Assembly: GCF_008831285.2 (NCBI RefSeq)
Contig: NC_045144.1
Coordinates: 11,573,672-11,637,671 of the forward strand
DNA: 64,000 nt
From: Nymphaea colorata
Lineage: Eukaryota; Streptophyta; Magnoliopsida; Nymphaeales; Nymphaeaceae
Reading direction: 5' to 3'
Part shown: positions 45,784 to 58,625 of the stretch, in pieces
Position numbering within the stretch: position 1 is the first letter of the stretch
How the letters are laid out: the number at the start of each line of letters is the position of its first letter
The notes under the pieces: generated by a model
Database searches by the model: none
Told to the model about the DNA's origin: nothing
Seen by the model: only the letters and a program-made list of their open reading frames with translations
Program-made: the position numbers and the translations under genes

Positions 45784-45811
<28 letters not shown>
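45784..45811. repeat. (GA)n microsatellite
   Basis: About 14 GA units next to a 65-bp tandem repeat. Confidence 0.95.
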
Positions 45812-45813
<2 letters not shown>

Positions 45814-45816
45814 GTT

Positions 45817-45947
45817 GCAGTGAGAACCACATGGTTTCCCTTGATATGAGGGAAACAGTGCATGCGAACATCCTCATACAAGCAGTGAGAACCACATGGT
45901 TTCCCTTGATATGAGGGAAACAGTGCATTGCGAACATCCTCATACAA
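45817..45947. repeat. 65-bp tandem duplication with internal hairpin
   Basis: Units begin GCAGTGAGAACCACATGGTT at 45817 and 45882 and differ by one inserted base. Each contains GTTTCCCT and AGGGAAAC around a 7-base loop. Confidence 0.95.
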
Positions 45948-46198
45948 GACTCCTTGCACCTTCTTGGAAGGCAATCCTGACTGAGGTCAGACAGGGCACA
46001 AGTAGGAATAAGGCCTCTTTCCAAGTTAAAGGGTTCTTTTTCATTGTTATTTGCTGGCATGATTGGAGGAAAATTCTGGGAAACGAGGGCAGTGTCAGAG
46101 GAAGGACTTTTGTCGTAATTAAATAATAGAAATAAGTGGTTCAAGACGGGCATGCTTAACAAGTCAGCATTTATAGAAATGTGTTCCCCTATGGTCAT

Positions 46199-46219
46199 CT
46201 CTCTCTCTCTCTCTCTCTC

Positions 46220-46253
<34 letters not shown>
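46199..46253. repeat. Compound (CT)n(TA)n(CA)n microsatellite
   Basis: CT run, then TA run, then a short CA run. Confidence 0.95.
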
Positions 46254-46254
<1 letters not shown>

Positions 46255-48238
46255 GACAAAAAATTGTGGTACTAACCGGTCATTTAGTTTCATTTTTAAA
46301 GCACAAGCAACTTTGTGTCTCCGTTCAGATTTCTTTCTACCTCCAAGAGGTAATAAGGCGCCTGCTTGGTCACCAGTCCCCTTTGAATAAGAACTTCCTC
46401 TCCTAGTTAAGATTCGCATCTTTGATTAGATATGGAGCCAGATATATGGATCCCGAAGCATTCGCATAGAGCAGAGGCAGACAAGCAAATTATTAAGGAA
46501 GGATTTTGGTTGTTGCTAGCGTTTCGAAACCATGCAGAGACTCGTGTTTCAGTCTTGTAGTTTCCTCACATCCATTATTGCTAACTTTGATCAGGCGACT
46601 GCCTGCCTCTTGGTTAGTGTGTTCGCCATGATGGAACTTTTTCCTTTCATTCAAGTCAAGGGCTTCCTTTCCTATCATGATCTCCCCTCTTTAACTTGTA
46701 AAATAATGTTCGCCCACTTCGTTGTCACTGCTTTTCTTTTTTCTTTTGATTCAAAGAATGTTGATGATCACATTTTTGATCTCCCAAATCCGATAGCTGT
46801 CCCACCAAGTTGTATTTCTAAATAACATTGTGTAGTACAATGGTTACAAAAAAATAATAACACAAACAACCCACACGTCTAGTTTGAGTAATATTATATC
46901 AACGGGTGCCTTCGTTCCTTCTGATTTCTTTTCATAAGCATTTCATTAATGACCTAAAATAACATGATCCAATTTGGAAGTCCATATCTTTTGTTGACAT
47001 GAGTAAAGCGTAAACTGGTGGTTTGGTGTTCTAGGCAACCTGGATATAAAATATTTCAAGAAGTATCCACTTGTTACAAGTTGCATCTCCCAAAACATAT
47101 AAAACAAAAGTGAGGAATTAGAGGAGTTGTATGTATGTGGATCGAAATGAATTGAAAACTATGTGAATACTATAAAATATACAAAAACCTAGGCTGCCGC
47201 CTAGAATGTTAAACGTTTTTATAATAACCAACTTGGGCACTGGCCAAAAACTACTCCAATAATTTGAAATTTATTTAATAAGAAGACAGCCAATGCATGA
47301 AAAAAAAAGACTAGGGTTCCCACCCCTAGAATCTGACAAACTGTTTGTTTACCTAAAGTTAGAAAAGTGGGCCCTAGAGTTATAGACCATGGCAACAATA
47401 GTCTTATAAAATTTGTCAAAGATGAGGGCACATGATGAGATGCCAATTTTATAAGGTATGGCATTTGGTTGCTTAAAAGTGAAGCTGTTGATAAGATTTG
47501 CATGTTTATCTTGTAGAATCCTAAACAATGTCTGCACTATGGATGTTCACATAGTTTAAAAAATAAAAAGTGAGGAACGGCTCAGTGGAGAATCTAGACT
47601 GATCAGCAAGACAAGATACACAACCTTCAAAAAATACAATTGTCAAATCAAGTTGGCCACATTGAAGCCATAAAATATACAAAACACATAGGGTGCCACT
47701 GTCAAATGCATATACAAGTGCCGACGTTATATTTGGCTTTTGACTTAAACTGACTGGAATCTAAGCACTGAAACATTCCAAAAAGAACAGCAAGGATCTT
47801 AAGACATGGGAACATTGCCATGTGGGCTTGACCAGCTGGTGTCAGTGAAGAAGACAAATAAACCAACTTAAAAGGTAGTCGTAAAGATTAATTTGGTGTT
47901 TCATTCGAGGAGATGTTTCAGTTCAGAGTGGATATGCAACTAGAAGGTTGGTGGATTGCCTTAAATGAAATGCCCTAAACATCAACCTCTTTCTAGAGAT
48001 GCTAACCTTATCATACCTCTGTAGTATCCAAGATATATTGTCGAGAAAGGGACCATGATGATTGTATGGTATGACCCAAAATGTCGCAGATTAATTTTGC
48101 CTGTTCAATCTATATACTCAGATAACCTGTGACGTTTGCGGAGATAATTCAAGCACCTTACAGTGAAAAGTAAGAAAGGTATAAGACTCCACATAAAAAC
48201 ATCAAAAGGAAGATCGTTTGTGAAGGCCATCATGGCCG
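46254..48238. other. Intergenic, no gene supported
   Basis: 2 kb without recognisable coding, RNA or repeat structure; open stretches (46532-46825, 47219-47503) have no family resemblance. Confidence 0.35.
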
Positions 48239-48737
48239 TAGGGGTGAACAATGAGCTGAGCAGCCCGAGCTCGGCTCAAAATTGAGTTCGTGAGCGAGGG
48301 TTTCTTGAAACCCCATCGCCCGAGCCAGTGAGGGTTTCAGAATCTGAATTTTTCCCATTTCAGAAACCCTCATGGGAGAGAGTGAGGGTTTCTGTTCTTA
48401 GAGCCCTCTGGATCGGGTTAAGGGTTTGGAATTTTTTTTTTATTTATTTTTCTAAAATTAGATTCTTCCTCTTCCTCTGCAGATCGGCGTTTCCCTGCCG
48501 CTGCCATCTCCCTCTGTAGCAGCCTTCGACCTCGTCTGCCATCTCCCTTCATTCCTTCCATGGCAGCAATAACCATGCCTAAATGGGTTAAACGAGATCC
48601 CTGCCATTTCCCTCTGTAGCTGGAGCAACACCACACCTAAATGAGTTAAACTAGCTCGAGCTCGAGCCTGAGTCGAGCTGCACAAAATAGAAGTCGAGCC
48701 AATATCGGGCTCGCCTCAGCTCGTGTACAGCCATAGC
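48239..48737. mobile_element. hAT-like non-autonomous element
   Basis: Left end TAGGGGTGAACAATGAGCTG and reverse-complemented right end TATGGCTGTACACGAGCTGA align with one indel; both lead into GAGCTCG-rich subterminal sequence, a common plant pattern. Flanks CATGGCCG (48231-48238) and CATGGCAC (48738-48745) match at 6 of 8. Contains a repeated GAGGGTTTC phrase and a CTGCCATCTCCCTC pair, no ORF. Confidence 0.55.
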
Positions 48738-50203
48738 CATGGCACATTAGACCTGCCCATGACTTGACTGGATTGAGCTCAAGATGGTGGCAAATCCCAA
48801 TCGTGGATGACATAAGGCACATGTTTCTATGGGGGCCTGATTTGGGTGCGGGCACAAAGGACTTGATGGCACAATCAATAATTTGGTTCACTTTCAATTA
48901 TCTACAACTTTTGGGAAGTACCATGCTTTTATGATGATGGTCACAATGCTACTAATATGCTTTCGTGGGGTCACTAGAAATTAACTCCAGTTATCAACTT
49001 CGGAAATTAAGTCTTAGTACCTGCAAATCTAACTACCATTTTCGGTGCATTTACTTTTGTGAATCAGTAGGCGCTCCTCTCTCTCTCTCTCTCTCTCCCT
49101 CTCTTTCGTTTGCTTAAAATGAGTGAGACCTGTGCCATAGTTTAGATGCGGATAAGTACTAGTAATTGTGGGTGAGCTTCACATCCCTGCCTAACACTGT
49201 CTTCCTGCCCCCTTGGTCAAGGGAACAGTACATTGGCATCTATCAAATAGACTGCCCAACAGTCAGTGTAGAAAAACGCATCAAAAGTTGAACCCTCTAG
49301 TCAATAGCCTGCCAATGTGTACAATGGCTGGACATGAACTTTACCTAACATTGTGGCAAAGATTGCTTCTGATCTTAGCAATCAAGTCAAGTTTGTCTCC
49401 GTGTAATTGCATGATTGTACTGTTCCTATATTAAAGGCAAAACAAAATTCACAATGAAAGAAATAACTTATACCTCTATGATTTCATACGAGCAAAGTAC
49501 TGTGGTCAAGTGTCACATTCACTCCACTCATCTGAAAGAACTACTGGATCTCTCCATGCTCTTCTCATGCCCACGTTTCTCTCCCATATTATTCCCAAAC
49601 CAAGAAGGAGTCAATAACCACATACTTATTTTGGGACATTTTGCCTTGTAAGTAGATGAAAGTGTGGCTAGTAAATCACAGAATGCTGAAAACCATTGTT
49701 GGTAGCATTTTCTAAGGCTTTTTCATGCGAAACATGCTACAGGGGTAGGATGGACCTATTTCCTGTATATCAATTTGCTAAATCATTTATTATAAGAAAC
49801 TCAGGGAATCTATGCACATTTAGTTCAGCTTTGTTTGAGATTTAATAAAATCTGGTGTCAAGCAATCTCACTTGTTTCGTCAGCACTGTTGTGTAAGCAA
49901 CTTTCACAAGGATCTTGTTAGAAGTGACAATCAAATATGCTTTGAGTGGTATAAGATATGTGAACCATCTAAGAGAAGCTTCAACTCTTTGATTCTGCTG
50001 TGTGATTATAGAAAATTTAAATTAAACATGTATCTGAGCACTTGATGTGTTGACTACAATGAAAGCTTAAGCATGAAATCTTGGATTGAGTTCCAAGCTA
50101 ACCTAGCAAAAGGGAAATACTAGAAAAGGGATACTATGTTCTAATCCTATAGAAGGAAAGTTTCTTTCTTGATAGGCATAAGAGGAGTGATGAAGACCCC
50201 TAA
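48738..50203. other. Intergenic, no gene supported
   Basis: Includes a (CT)n run at about 49074-49097. Nothing else recognised. Confidence 0.35.
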
Positions 50204-50352
50204 GGGGCTGTTTGATATCAGAAACATCTTATGAGTGTTTCATGAATCTACCTCAAATTTAAGGTACTTAAACAAGTGATTCATGAACCTACCCCAAATT
50301 TGGTGCCAGATTCATGAAGACCCATATGTTGTTTCTAATGCCAAATGGATCC
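50204..50352. mobile_element. PIF/Harbinger-type MITE
   Basis: 149 bp between perfect TAA duplications (50201-50203 and 50353-50355). Inverted ends: left GGGGCTGTTTGATATCAGAA, right (reverse complement) GGATCCATTTGGCATTAGAA, ending in the same AAAC. The GGG...GTTTG ends and the TAA target are typical of this superfamily. Internally a TTCATGAA.CTACC phrase occurs twice. Confidence 0.75.
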
Positions 50353-50355
50353 TAA

Positions 50356-53300
50356 AGGTTCAATTCTCAAAAAGAAATGATTGATCAATCCACACATTCC
50401 TATCTATAAAACAGTTGTATAAAATATTTAAAAGTGAGTTGACTGTTGTCTTGTCAATTCACTGGTCCATAAGTGATTAGGCTAGTCATTTAACCTTCTT
50501 GAATGGCTATAGTTGTTCCTCCAAATTATTAAAGAAAAGCAAATTCTCTTGCAGAATATAATGTTTGCCTATTTCTCCATAGGCTATGAATTTTTAGGCT
50601 GGTATGCTAAAGTTACTTGGATAAAGGGGTTTGGTTCTTTTGTCATCAATTACCATCACTGATGAGGTATCGTAGGATTATCATGGTGACCATTGGCCAA
50701 CCACCAAATATATGCATCATAAAGGAAGAGCATTCTTGTAAAGACACATATGAGTAATACCAAAATGCTTAAGGGACAAAATGGATTGTCTTAGATGATA
50801 AAGGAAAGGACAATGGCCAGCTATCTATTTCATAAAAGAGTAGATGTTGAACTATATATAACAACCTTTCTTTCATGTTGCAGGGATAAGTTATCATGTC
50901 CTTGTAGGCCGTCTGACATGGACTTGGGTTTGAACAAGCAAAGAATAATTTGTGAAACAATTTTTGACATGGTTCAATGCGACTGTTCTAGATTCACAAT
51001 AGTTTACCACACTACACTTCCTTCATAAGGATTTGCTAATATATGAAATTGATTGACACATATAACAACATGCATGGTTGGGGCGTACTACACCATTCAA
51101 ATCAAGAAAAGAGACATAAATGAAAATAAAGCATAATGAAGATAAAGAGAAAAAGAGTGGAGACTTTGGTTGATTAAGAAACATACTGTGCATAGACGTG
51201 TTCAAAAGTTAAGCGATCGATTACTTTGGGTAAGTTAAAATATTTGAATAGTTGAAAACTAATCCAACCAAACAACAACAGTTGGATTAAACTCTATATA
51301 AGGTGTGCATTTGTAAAAGTTTCAGTGGGTTTTCCCACCACCCTTATCATGAATGAAAACAGAGTTGAAACATTTTGTCTTCTTCTTGTCCAATAGAGAA
51401 CATACCTTACATTGCTTATTTTTTGACAACTCTATTTTCCATGCCCACAACCTTATCTCTTCAACGATCTTCGTTGTTTCCTATTTGCAAGTTTTGATTT
51501 TGTTCTTGAGCAAAATCTTGAGATTGGGAATCCAAATCAGAGTTGATTATGCTAACATCTGGACTGCAAACTCAAGGGTACTGCAAGGATTTTAAGTTTG
51601 GGCTAAAGTCGAAGAAAAGCTACCACAGTTTGCTGGGACGAATGGAGAGCAGATGAGAGTGGGAAGATGCTCAACAAGTAAATGTTGTTGTGTTGAGCAA
51701 GTTAATCACAAATGAAATAGATGTCAATTTATCATGTTTGCTCTTTTGGTGATCAACTAGATCGGCAGCCATATACGTTGCATTGACATTACTACACAGA
51801 ATTAGACTAGATATTGGTGCAAATTCTAGGTTGCTGAAGAAGATATTGATCTCATAGGAGAAGCTAAAGCAAAACAAGGATGAACCTTTCTTTATTCTAG
51901 TTGAGCAGACACAAAAAAAGGAGGGCGTTTTGTATTTACTAACTAAAAATTGCTACCAACACAACATTCGGCAAGATGAAGTGTATGAGTTAATACAATT
52001 ATAAACTCTTGTGCTTGGTGGGTTAGTAAAGGACATCAATCTACCAAGGCTTTGTCTTGCTACAGCAATTTGCAGTATGAAAACAAAAAAGCATATTGAC
52101 CAACGTAAAAAACAGAAAACAAGTAAGACTCGTCGTTATTTCAGTGTGGATATCCACCTTATGCATGCAAGCGAGCTTCTTCTGGAACCTAGTGATTTCT
52201 ATCGAAGTGACCGTCAACATTCAAGAAACTCATAAGGTGGCACTTAAAACTCGTAAGTTGGAAAACTGCACCAAGAGAGTTGCCAACTCTCGCAAAACCT
52301 AATGAGTTATCCAAGTGTTGCAAGAACGTTACGAAATTTCAAGATCTAACAATAATAATTCTAATACTAAGAAAGAAAAAGCAAACGCCTGATAGCATAT
52401 TGACATTTTTGAGTATATGATCAAGCAAAAAAATGGGCATTTTAGCAACCCGTCTTAGTAGTGAAGATCGTGTTTATTATAAAACTGCTACTCAGTAAAT
52501 AAGAAGGCCCAAGTAGATCACCTTCAATTTTCTCCACGCTCAAGCAAAGGACAAAAATTTCATGACTAATCTACGAGACAACCTGGGTTCCAAATTTAAC
52601 TACTAAAAGAAAATTGCTAAGTATGTTAATGAAGAATTGAAGATGCCCCCAATTTCCACATATAACCCACCATTTCTCGCGTAGTGGCCTTTTTTTGTCC
52701 AAAGTGCCGCTAGGAGATAAACGGAAGGAGGCAATCAAATGATATGATTGGGTTGCAGAGGTCACGATTGTGCGCTGCATAATAAAACATGATATTGTAT
52801 ATGATTGCAATTTCTACTTATATTCAAGCTTTCATTATATTCAAGCTTTCAGGGACCCTGCCAATGATCTTTCCCACCTCATTTTGATAATTTTCTTTTT
52901 TCTTGACGATCAGTTTACCTCCTACGACAGGAACTAGATTAACACACCCGTCTATCTGAAGAGAGAGAGAGAGAGAGTAGACTTTTGTGTCAATGGAGGG
53001 AACATCGCAAAAGTAGTAGGGTTGATGACGAGGTCCAAAGATTCCGAGCCCTGAAGCATTTTTAACATTGTACTTGTGGCCCATGCGGGTGATAACCATG
53101 TGACTGGCTTGGATTAGACAGTCGGACTAATTTCCTTATATAGGCTCTTCATGGAAAACCAAAATTCTCATGATTGATCTATTAAGCAACATTCTAGGAG
53201 TCAAAATTAAGAAAGGTTGATTTTGGAACAAAACAACATGATCGGTCTATTAAGAGCGTTTTGTGGTGGGAATCGTCTGGATGATACACAAAATCAGGTA

Positions 53301-54087
53301 GAAAACCCAGTATTGGGCGTTAGTTGGATTTTAATAAGAAGTTAGTTTTGTCTTTCTGATTGCCAACAACCAGGTTTCATGAACCTTTTTACACTCCAGT
53401 TGGTCATTTTCCTGCCGCGCTTGAAGGAAAACGGGTAGACAGTCAAGCACTTTTCCACAAAATGCAATTAAAAAAAAATGATTGGATGCAACAGCAATTT
53501 TCTGAAACCGGCTGGTTACATTTTTTGCTCATTTTGCGTTGTAACGTCAGCAAACAGGCCAGTAAATTGCTGAACTTTTTGCTTTCCTTTTTTCCCGAAA
53601 AGCCAGATGTCTCGGCCACCTAAAACCACGAGACATTGCCCACATGCGTTAGCTTGTGTCGACTATAAAAATTTTAAAACTAAATTTGATGCTACTGTAC
53701 TAATATATCAGCCCCGTATCAGCTAATACGCATAGACTTGTCTAATACGCGTAGACTTGTTCGATACAGGCGCCATATTGGCGGATATTTAGAATCGGCC
53801 CTATGCAGGCCCCTTCTCAGATAATTTTGCAGCCAGTACTGGGTGATGCTACGCACCGATAACTGACACCGGCTTAAAACCTTCACTTTGCCGATGCCAG
53901 GGTTTATTTTCAAAGGCATATACATGCTCTCCCAGAAACATGCATACAAACACATGCAACAATAGTTAGCAAACCAATGACTCAGACTTGGACTTGGATC
54001 AACAAATGACTAGATCACTAGGTTAGTGAGTTGACTCGTCGATCGGTCGAGTATTCAATCCATAATGTAAAAGTAGGCGAGTCACAG
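50356..54087. other. Intergenic, no gene supported
   Basis: AT-rich 3.7 kb. A CTATATAAGG at about 51294 followed by pyrimidine-rich sequence resembles an LTR promoter, but no paired LTR, PBS or domain is visible. A (GA)n run lies near 52962. Two 19-20-bp TAATACGC.TAGACTTGT repeats lie at about 53725-53763. No gene recognised on either strand. Confidence 0.35.
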
Positions 54088-57000
54088 TGTAATCACCCCA
54101 ATTTTTTCAATATATTTAGCAGTTTTCAAACACTTCATGATAGCTTTAAAGCATCGTTCAAGGATTTTCAGCTTCAAACACTTCAATGTCTCTTAATTAT
54201 GGTCAATTTCTTCTTTTATTTGACTATCAATGATATATGCGACTTATTTAGATTTAATTTCGGACTTTGGACACAAAGCTCAATCTCAATTTAGACTTGT
54301 TCTATAATTCAAACTGGGATCTGGTTCAAAAACTCATATAGAACCCTAAAATAAATCCCTAGATCCAAATCCAGATCCCAAATAATAGCCCTATATCAAA
54401 AACAGACCCTTAGATCCAAACCAGATCCAAAATGGATTCATATCAGAATCCAAATTCTAAAACTGGATCCACAATAAAACTTTAGATCTAGACCTTGATC
54501 CAAATGTCAATTCTGGAATCATTTGATCCCAATTTTGCCTTCATATCAATTCAGACCCGTTTTGAACCCAAGATCCAAAGTCTAGATCCATATCCTTGTT
54601 CATTCCAAATTCATAATGTAGATCCAAATTTAGATCCAATTCCATGTTTTTACTTCAATTCATATCTAAATATGAGATTCGAAACCAAATATGAGTTTTA
54701 GATCCATATTTGAGATCGAAATTCAAATATATTATTTTTTATCCATTCTAAGCTTTTGGTCTGGATCCAGCTCCAAATCCAAGAGCTACATCTATTTTCA
54801 TATCCGAATACAAGTCACACAACATTCTTAGTCCAGGTATCACGACATTATGATCATTTTTCAAATACCAATAATTTCTAATTCAAGATTCTAAAAATAC
54901 CCTTGACTTTTTAAAAATATCATTGAATTTCTCAAAATCCCTTAGTTTTTTTAAAATATCAATTCCATTAACCTTACCTTTTTCACAAAATACCAAAATA
55001 CCCTCTATGGGGCCCACAACCAACGTGAAAGGCGGACCAAGCCTGGTCTGGCCAATACAAACACAGATCTGGCTAGCTTGTCACGGCCAGGCACGGCCTG
55101 GCCGGGCCTAACGTGTACGGCCCTGGCTGGCCTGGCGTGCATGTTCCTAGTCGGCCTGGTGCGGCACGTCACAGCTTGGCTGGCCTAGCGCCGTAGCGCC
55201 GTTCTTCATGGCATGGCCAGCCTGGTGCAGCTAGGTACGGCCAGGCATGGCTCTGACCAGCCAATCCCAGCCAGGCACGGGCAGGCAGTCGGCAAGCACA
55301 AGCCAAAGTGGGCCTGTGGCAGGCGAGCTCGGCATGTTTAGGCCTGCCAGTGGGCCAAGCCTAGGCTAGGCTGGGCGAGCCTTGGGTGGGTAGCCTGCCC
55401 CCTGGCATGGTCAACCCTCCAGTCAATTTATTTTGGACAGATTTGACCCTTTTAATGTTTTTAAGTAATTTTTAATCTAATAATGACTAATTAATGGTTA
55501 ATTTTATTTTGAAAAAAATATCATAATGCCCTTGAGCCTCCTTCTATAAATACCTCCTCATGTCTCTCATTTAACATGGAAATCCATCTTCTTTTCATGC
55601 CTTTAAGCCCTCTCTTTCCTCTTCTATTTTTCTTTCTTGTTCAAATTTTCTTGCTTGGCTCTCCTAATCCTCAACTTCAAACCTTCATTTTCAACAAAAG
55701 AAAACCTTTGAGGAGATTGTGATTGACACTTGAGGAGCATCTCCAACCCGTTCAAGAGTTTTCTTTGCTCAAAAGAGCTAAGAAGCCGCCTCTACACCAA
55801 ATCTTTTTTTTAAAGATATTTATAACTTTTTTCTATCATTTTCTTTTCTTTTTTATTCATAGTAAGCCGATGAAGGTCTGGAGTTTCTTTGGAGCTGAGG
55901 ATCTTCCTTTAAGCTCCGGAAGTAGATCTTTTTTCTCTCTTTTAACGCATCATTTTTGCATTTTAACTAGTTTCTTCATTTCTTTTATCTTGTTTATCTT
56001 TTTCAACTTGTATTTCTCTTATTTTAATTTTTTCATCTTTATTTTTTTATTTCATATTTCTTTTTTCATTTCTCTCTCATTTAATTCTTTCTCTTTCGAA
56101 TGTCCCTCTCTTTGTCTCCCTCTTTCATCTTTATTTCTCTCTATGTATTTTTATTTTTCTCTTTCTCTCTTTTAAATTTTCTCTACCTTTAACTTTTCTT
56201 TTCATTTCTCTATTTAATTAACTATTTTGATGGTTTGATTGTATGTGGATGTGTATTACGATGTGAGGATTTGGGGTGACTTATTTTTCTATTTTTATCA
56301 TTTTGAGGTTGGGACATCTGCAACCTAAGAAACATCCAAACACACTTTATGTACATGTTAATTTGTATTGAGTATGTCATTTTCAATTTTTCAAATTTCA
56401 AATCCATCTTTCATATTTTTTTAATCCTTCTTTTAGTCTTTCATTGGCCCACCTATATTTTCAATACAGCCTTGAGTGACTCACTAGATGAAATCTTACT
56501 TCTATCAATTTCTATCAATTTTTTTCTTTCTTGCTTTATAAATGTATGTTATGGTAGGAATGATTTTTTTTTTATAATTATGTATATAGAATTTTTGTAA
56601 TCATCCATACATAACTACTTATGGGACTCACCTACGCTCACAAGCACTTTAAGAAGATTAAGTAAGACAAGATCAAGCCCTATTGAGGTGATACTTGAAT
56701 TAAGGCAAAATCTTAAAACTTACTTAAGTTCAAAGGACACACCCCTACCAATTCTAATATTTTTCTGTTTTAAATATCAAATCTTATCTTTCTAATATAT
56801 TATTTTGATATTCGTAATATTACAAAATATCTCTTTTTGACCCTATGATGAACAAGAACTATGGTCACTATCCATCTATTTTGATATCTTATTTCCAAAT
56901 AAAACTTGGAAAACTTGATTTTGTAAAGCATGATAACTGAAGTCATGTTTTGCAAAATAAGTAATTTACAAGTATGCCTCTAATTACATTTCCTCAAACA

Positions 57001-57498
57001 AGTTGAAAACTTTGATTTTTAAAACACAATTTACTTTTTAGTTGAGTTCTAGTAAAAATATTTGAAGAACTCAAAAGAACTTACAAGTGTCGCTTTTAAA
57101 CAATTTGTTTTCTATACTATTTGGCTATTCCAACAATTCAATCTCAAGTTTCTAAAGTTACTAATTATTAAGGGTTTTTTAACTTTTAAGACCATAGTTC
57201 AAAACGAGGCACTTTTTTGTAACCAAACCACATTTTAATCATTTCAAATTTTGTCTCAATATTTAAGACAAAATTATTTTAGACTTGAGCACACATGCAT
57301 ATAAGATTTAGGATACCATTTCAAATATGAGAATATACAAAGCAAGAGGCAAGTTCTTGGTCAGGACACCCCCAATAAAGGCGTTGGGAGTGATCAGACC
57401 TCATACCAACAAATGAGTTCCTTCCTCTCTCATTTCAAAATAAAGCTCTAAATTTTTGAAGCACTCTAAAATCGAAATAAATTTTGGAGATGCAAACA
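54088..57498 (+). mobile_element. Solo LTR C, diverged member of the long-LTR family
   Basis: Starts TGTAATCACCCCAATTTTTT (compare TGTTAACACCCCAAATTTTT in LTR A) and ends GATGCAAACA. The last 140 bp keep the family's block with AAAGGCGTTGGGAG and GACCTCATACCAACAA, matching AAAGGCGGCAGGAA and GACCTCGTACCGACGA of LTR A. Left flank is CACAG; CACAG also occurs at 57497-57501 overlapping the last CA, so the target duplication is probable but not clean. TATA-like TCTATAAATA lies at about 55543. The centre is a GC-rich tract (55030-55410) absent from LTR A. No internal domains. Confidence 0.65.
55030..55410. repeat. GC-rich GGCCTGGC low-complexity tract
   Basis: Dozens of variants of GCCTGGC, GGCCAGGC and CACGGCC form an irregular array that is strongly GC-rich inside AT-rich DNA. 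It contains many short complementary words and could fold. No coding sense. Confidence 0.85.
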
Positions 57499-57509
57499 CA
57501 GTGGTGAGG

Positions 57510-58625
57510 GATTTGGGGGTAAGACAACCCAAGATGGTACCATAGTAGGAGGCTCCCACAAAAAGCTGGGCTAATATCATTGCTAGTCTGGTGGAGAGGG
57601 GCTTTGATCATTGGCCTGATGCATGGATAGAGAAAGAAGGCGAGGAACCAAGGGTGGTCTTCCCAGTTGCTGTTCACAAGCGCCTAGAGGACCAGTTTGA
57701 GTTTTCAACAGTTGCTGGATTCTACGATGGGAGGATAGGCAAAGGTATGGACTATCGCTTTGTTTTTGAATCCCTCCATAAGTCATGGATCAATGTGCCC
57801 AACCCCAAGTTCTCGATAATAGGTAGTGGTAGATTTCTAGTTCACGTTGGCTCCAAAGCAAAGCTGAATGAAGTTTTGAGGAAGATGACGTGGATGGTAG
57901 GTGGCTGCTTTCTGTTAGCAAGTAGGTGGAGGCCTGGTGCTGAGATGAAGATCGATGCAGATGAAACCATTCCGGGTTCATATGCCTAGTCTTCCTTCGC
58001 TCTATTGGAGCACATACAACCTGAAATAAATTGTGATGGCTATGGGAGGTTTTTTTGTGTGAGCAAATTCTTGCATGTTGCATATGGAGAAGCTGGGATT
58101 TGGAACGATGTGTTTAGATGTTCCTTTAAACTTTCGGTTGGTGTCCTAAGTCAGTGAAAATGTGGAGGATGATAGGAGATTCTAGTAGAAGGTTCACTAC
58201 AAAACCAAAGATTAGGTTATGTAAACTCCATGATACCACTTCACATCATGAGGACATGTGCTGGGCTTAGGCTAGGGCGCAAGAAGAATGAGCTCCAAAG
58301 TTTGAATGGATCCTTGTTAAAAGAAGAATGGTCAATAAGAAGAATGGTAAAAAAGAAGGGACTGTTTGTTGGACCAGGCACATTGCTAATCGATTTCATA
58401 TTCTCGAGGACGCCTCCCCTTGAGAAGCCTTGAAAGGGAGATGGGGACCGCAGGTCCAATATTGAAATCATTTTAGAGGTTTTCCCTGACTTTGTCCGTG
58501 TCAAAAAAGAATTTGAAATAACTGACTTTTTTAAAAGGAAGAAGGAAAAAAGCCAAAGATTTCACATAGTACTTTTGATCGAAAAATCAATCTAATTCAT
58601 TTTGTACCCTTCAAATGCTGATGGG
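57510..58625 (+). pseudogene. LINE ORF1 relic (DUF4283-type Gag-like domain)
   Basis: The segment 57555-57990 reads SWANIIASLVERGF, VVFPVAVHKRLEDQFEFSTV, FVFESLHKSW, FSIIGSGRFLVHVGSKAKLN and MTWMVGGCFLLASRWRPG, matching the N-terminal RNA-binding-like domain of plant LINE ORF1 (short motif, strand-rich core, then Trp and RW.PG). After the stop near 57987, another frame gives a LEHIQPEINCDGYGRFFCVS-like continuation, also family-typical. No zinc knuckle is seen. The left boundary lies directly against LTR C. Inactive through stops and frameshifts. Confidence 0.6.

Noticed and set aside
45551-46252. 233-codon open stretch on the - strand
   Set aside because: It crosses (TA)n, (CT)n and the 65-bp tandem duplication, which explains its length and repeated sequence.
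51294-51600. Copia or gypsy LTR suggested by CTATATAAGG and following pyrimidine-rich sequence
   Set aside because: No PBS, no second LTR and no domain nearby.
55723-56175. 150-codon Phe/Ser-rich open stretch resembling membrane segments
   Set aside because: It comes from T-rich pyrimidine sequence inside LTR C, not from a protein-coding gene.
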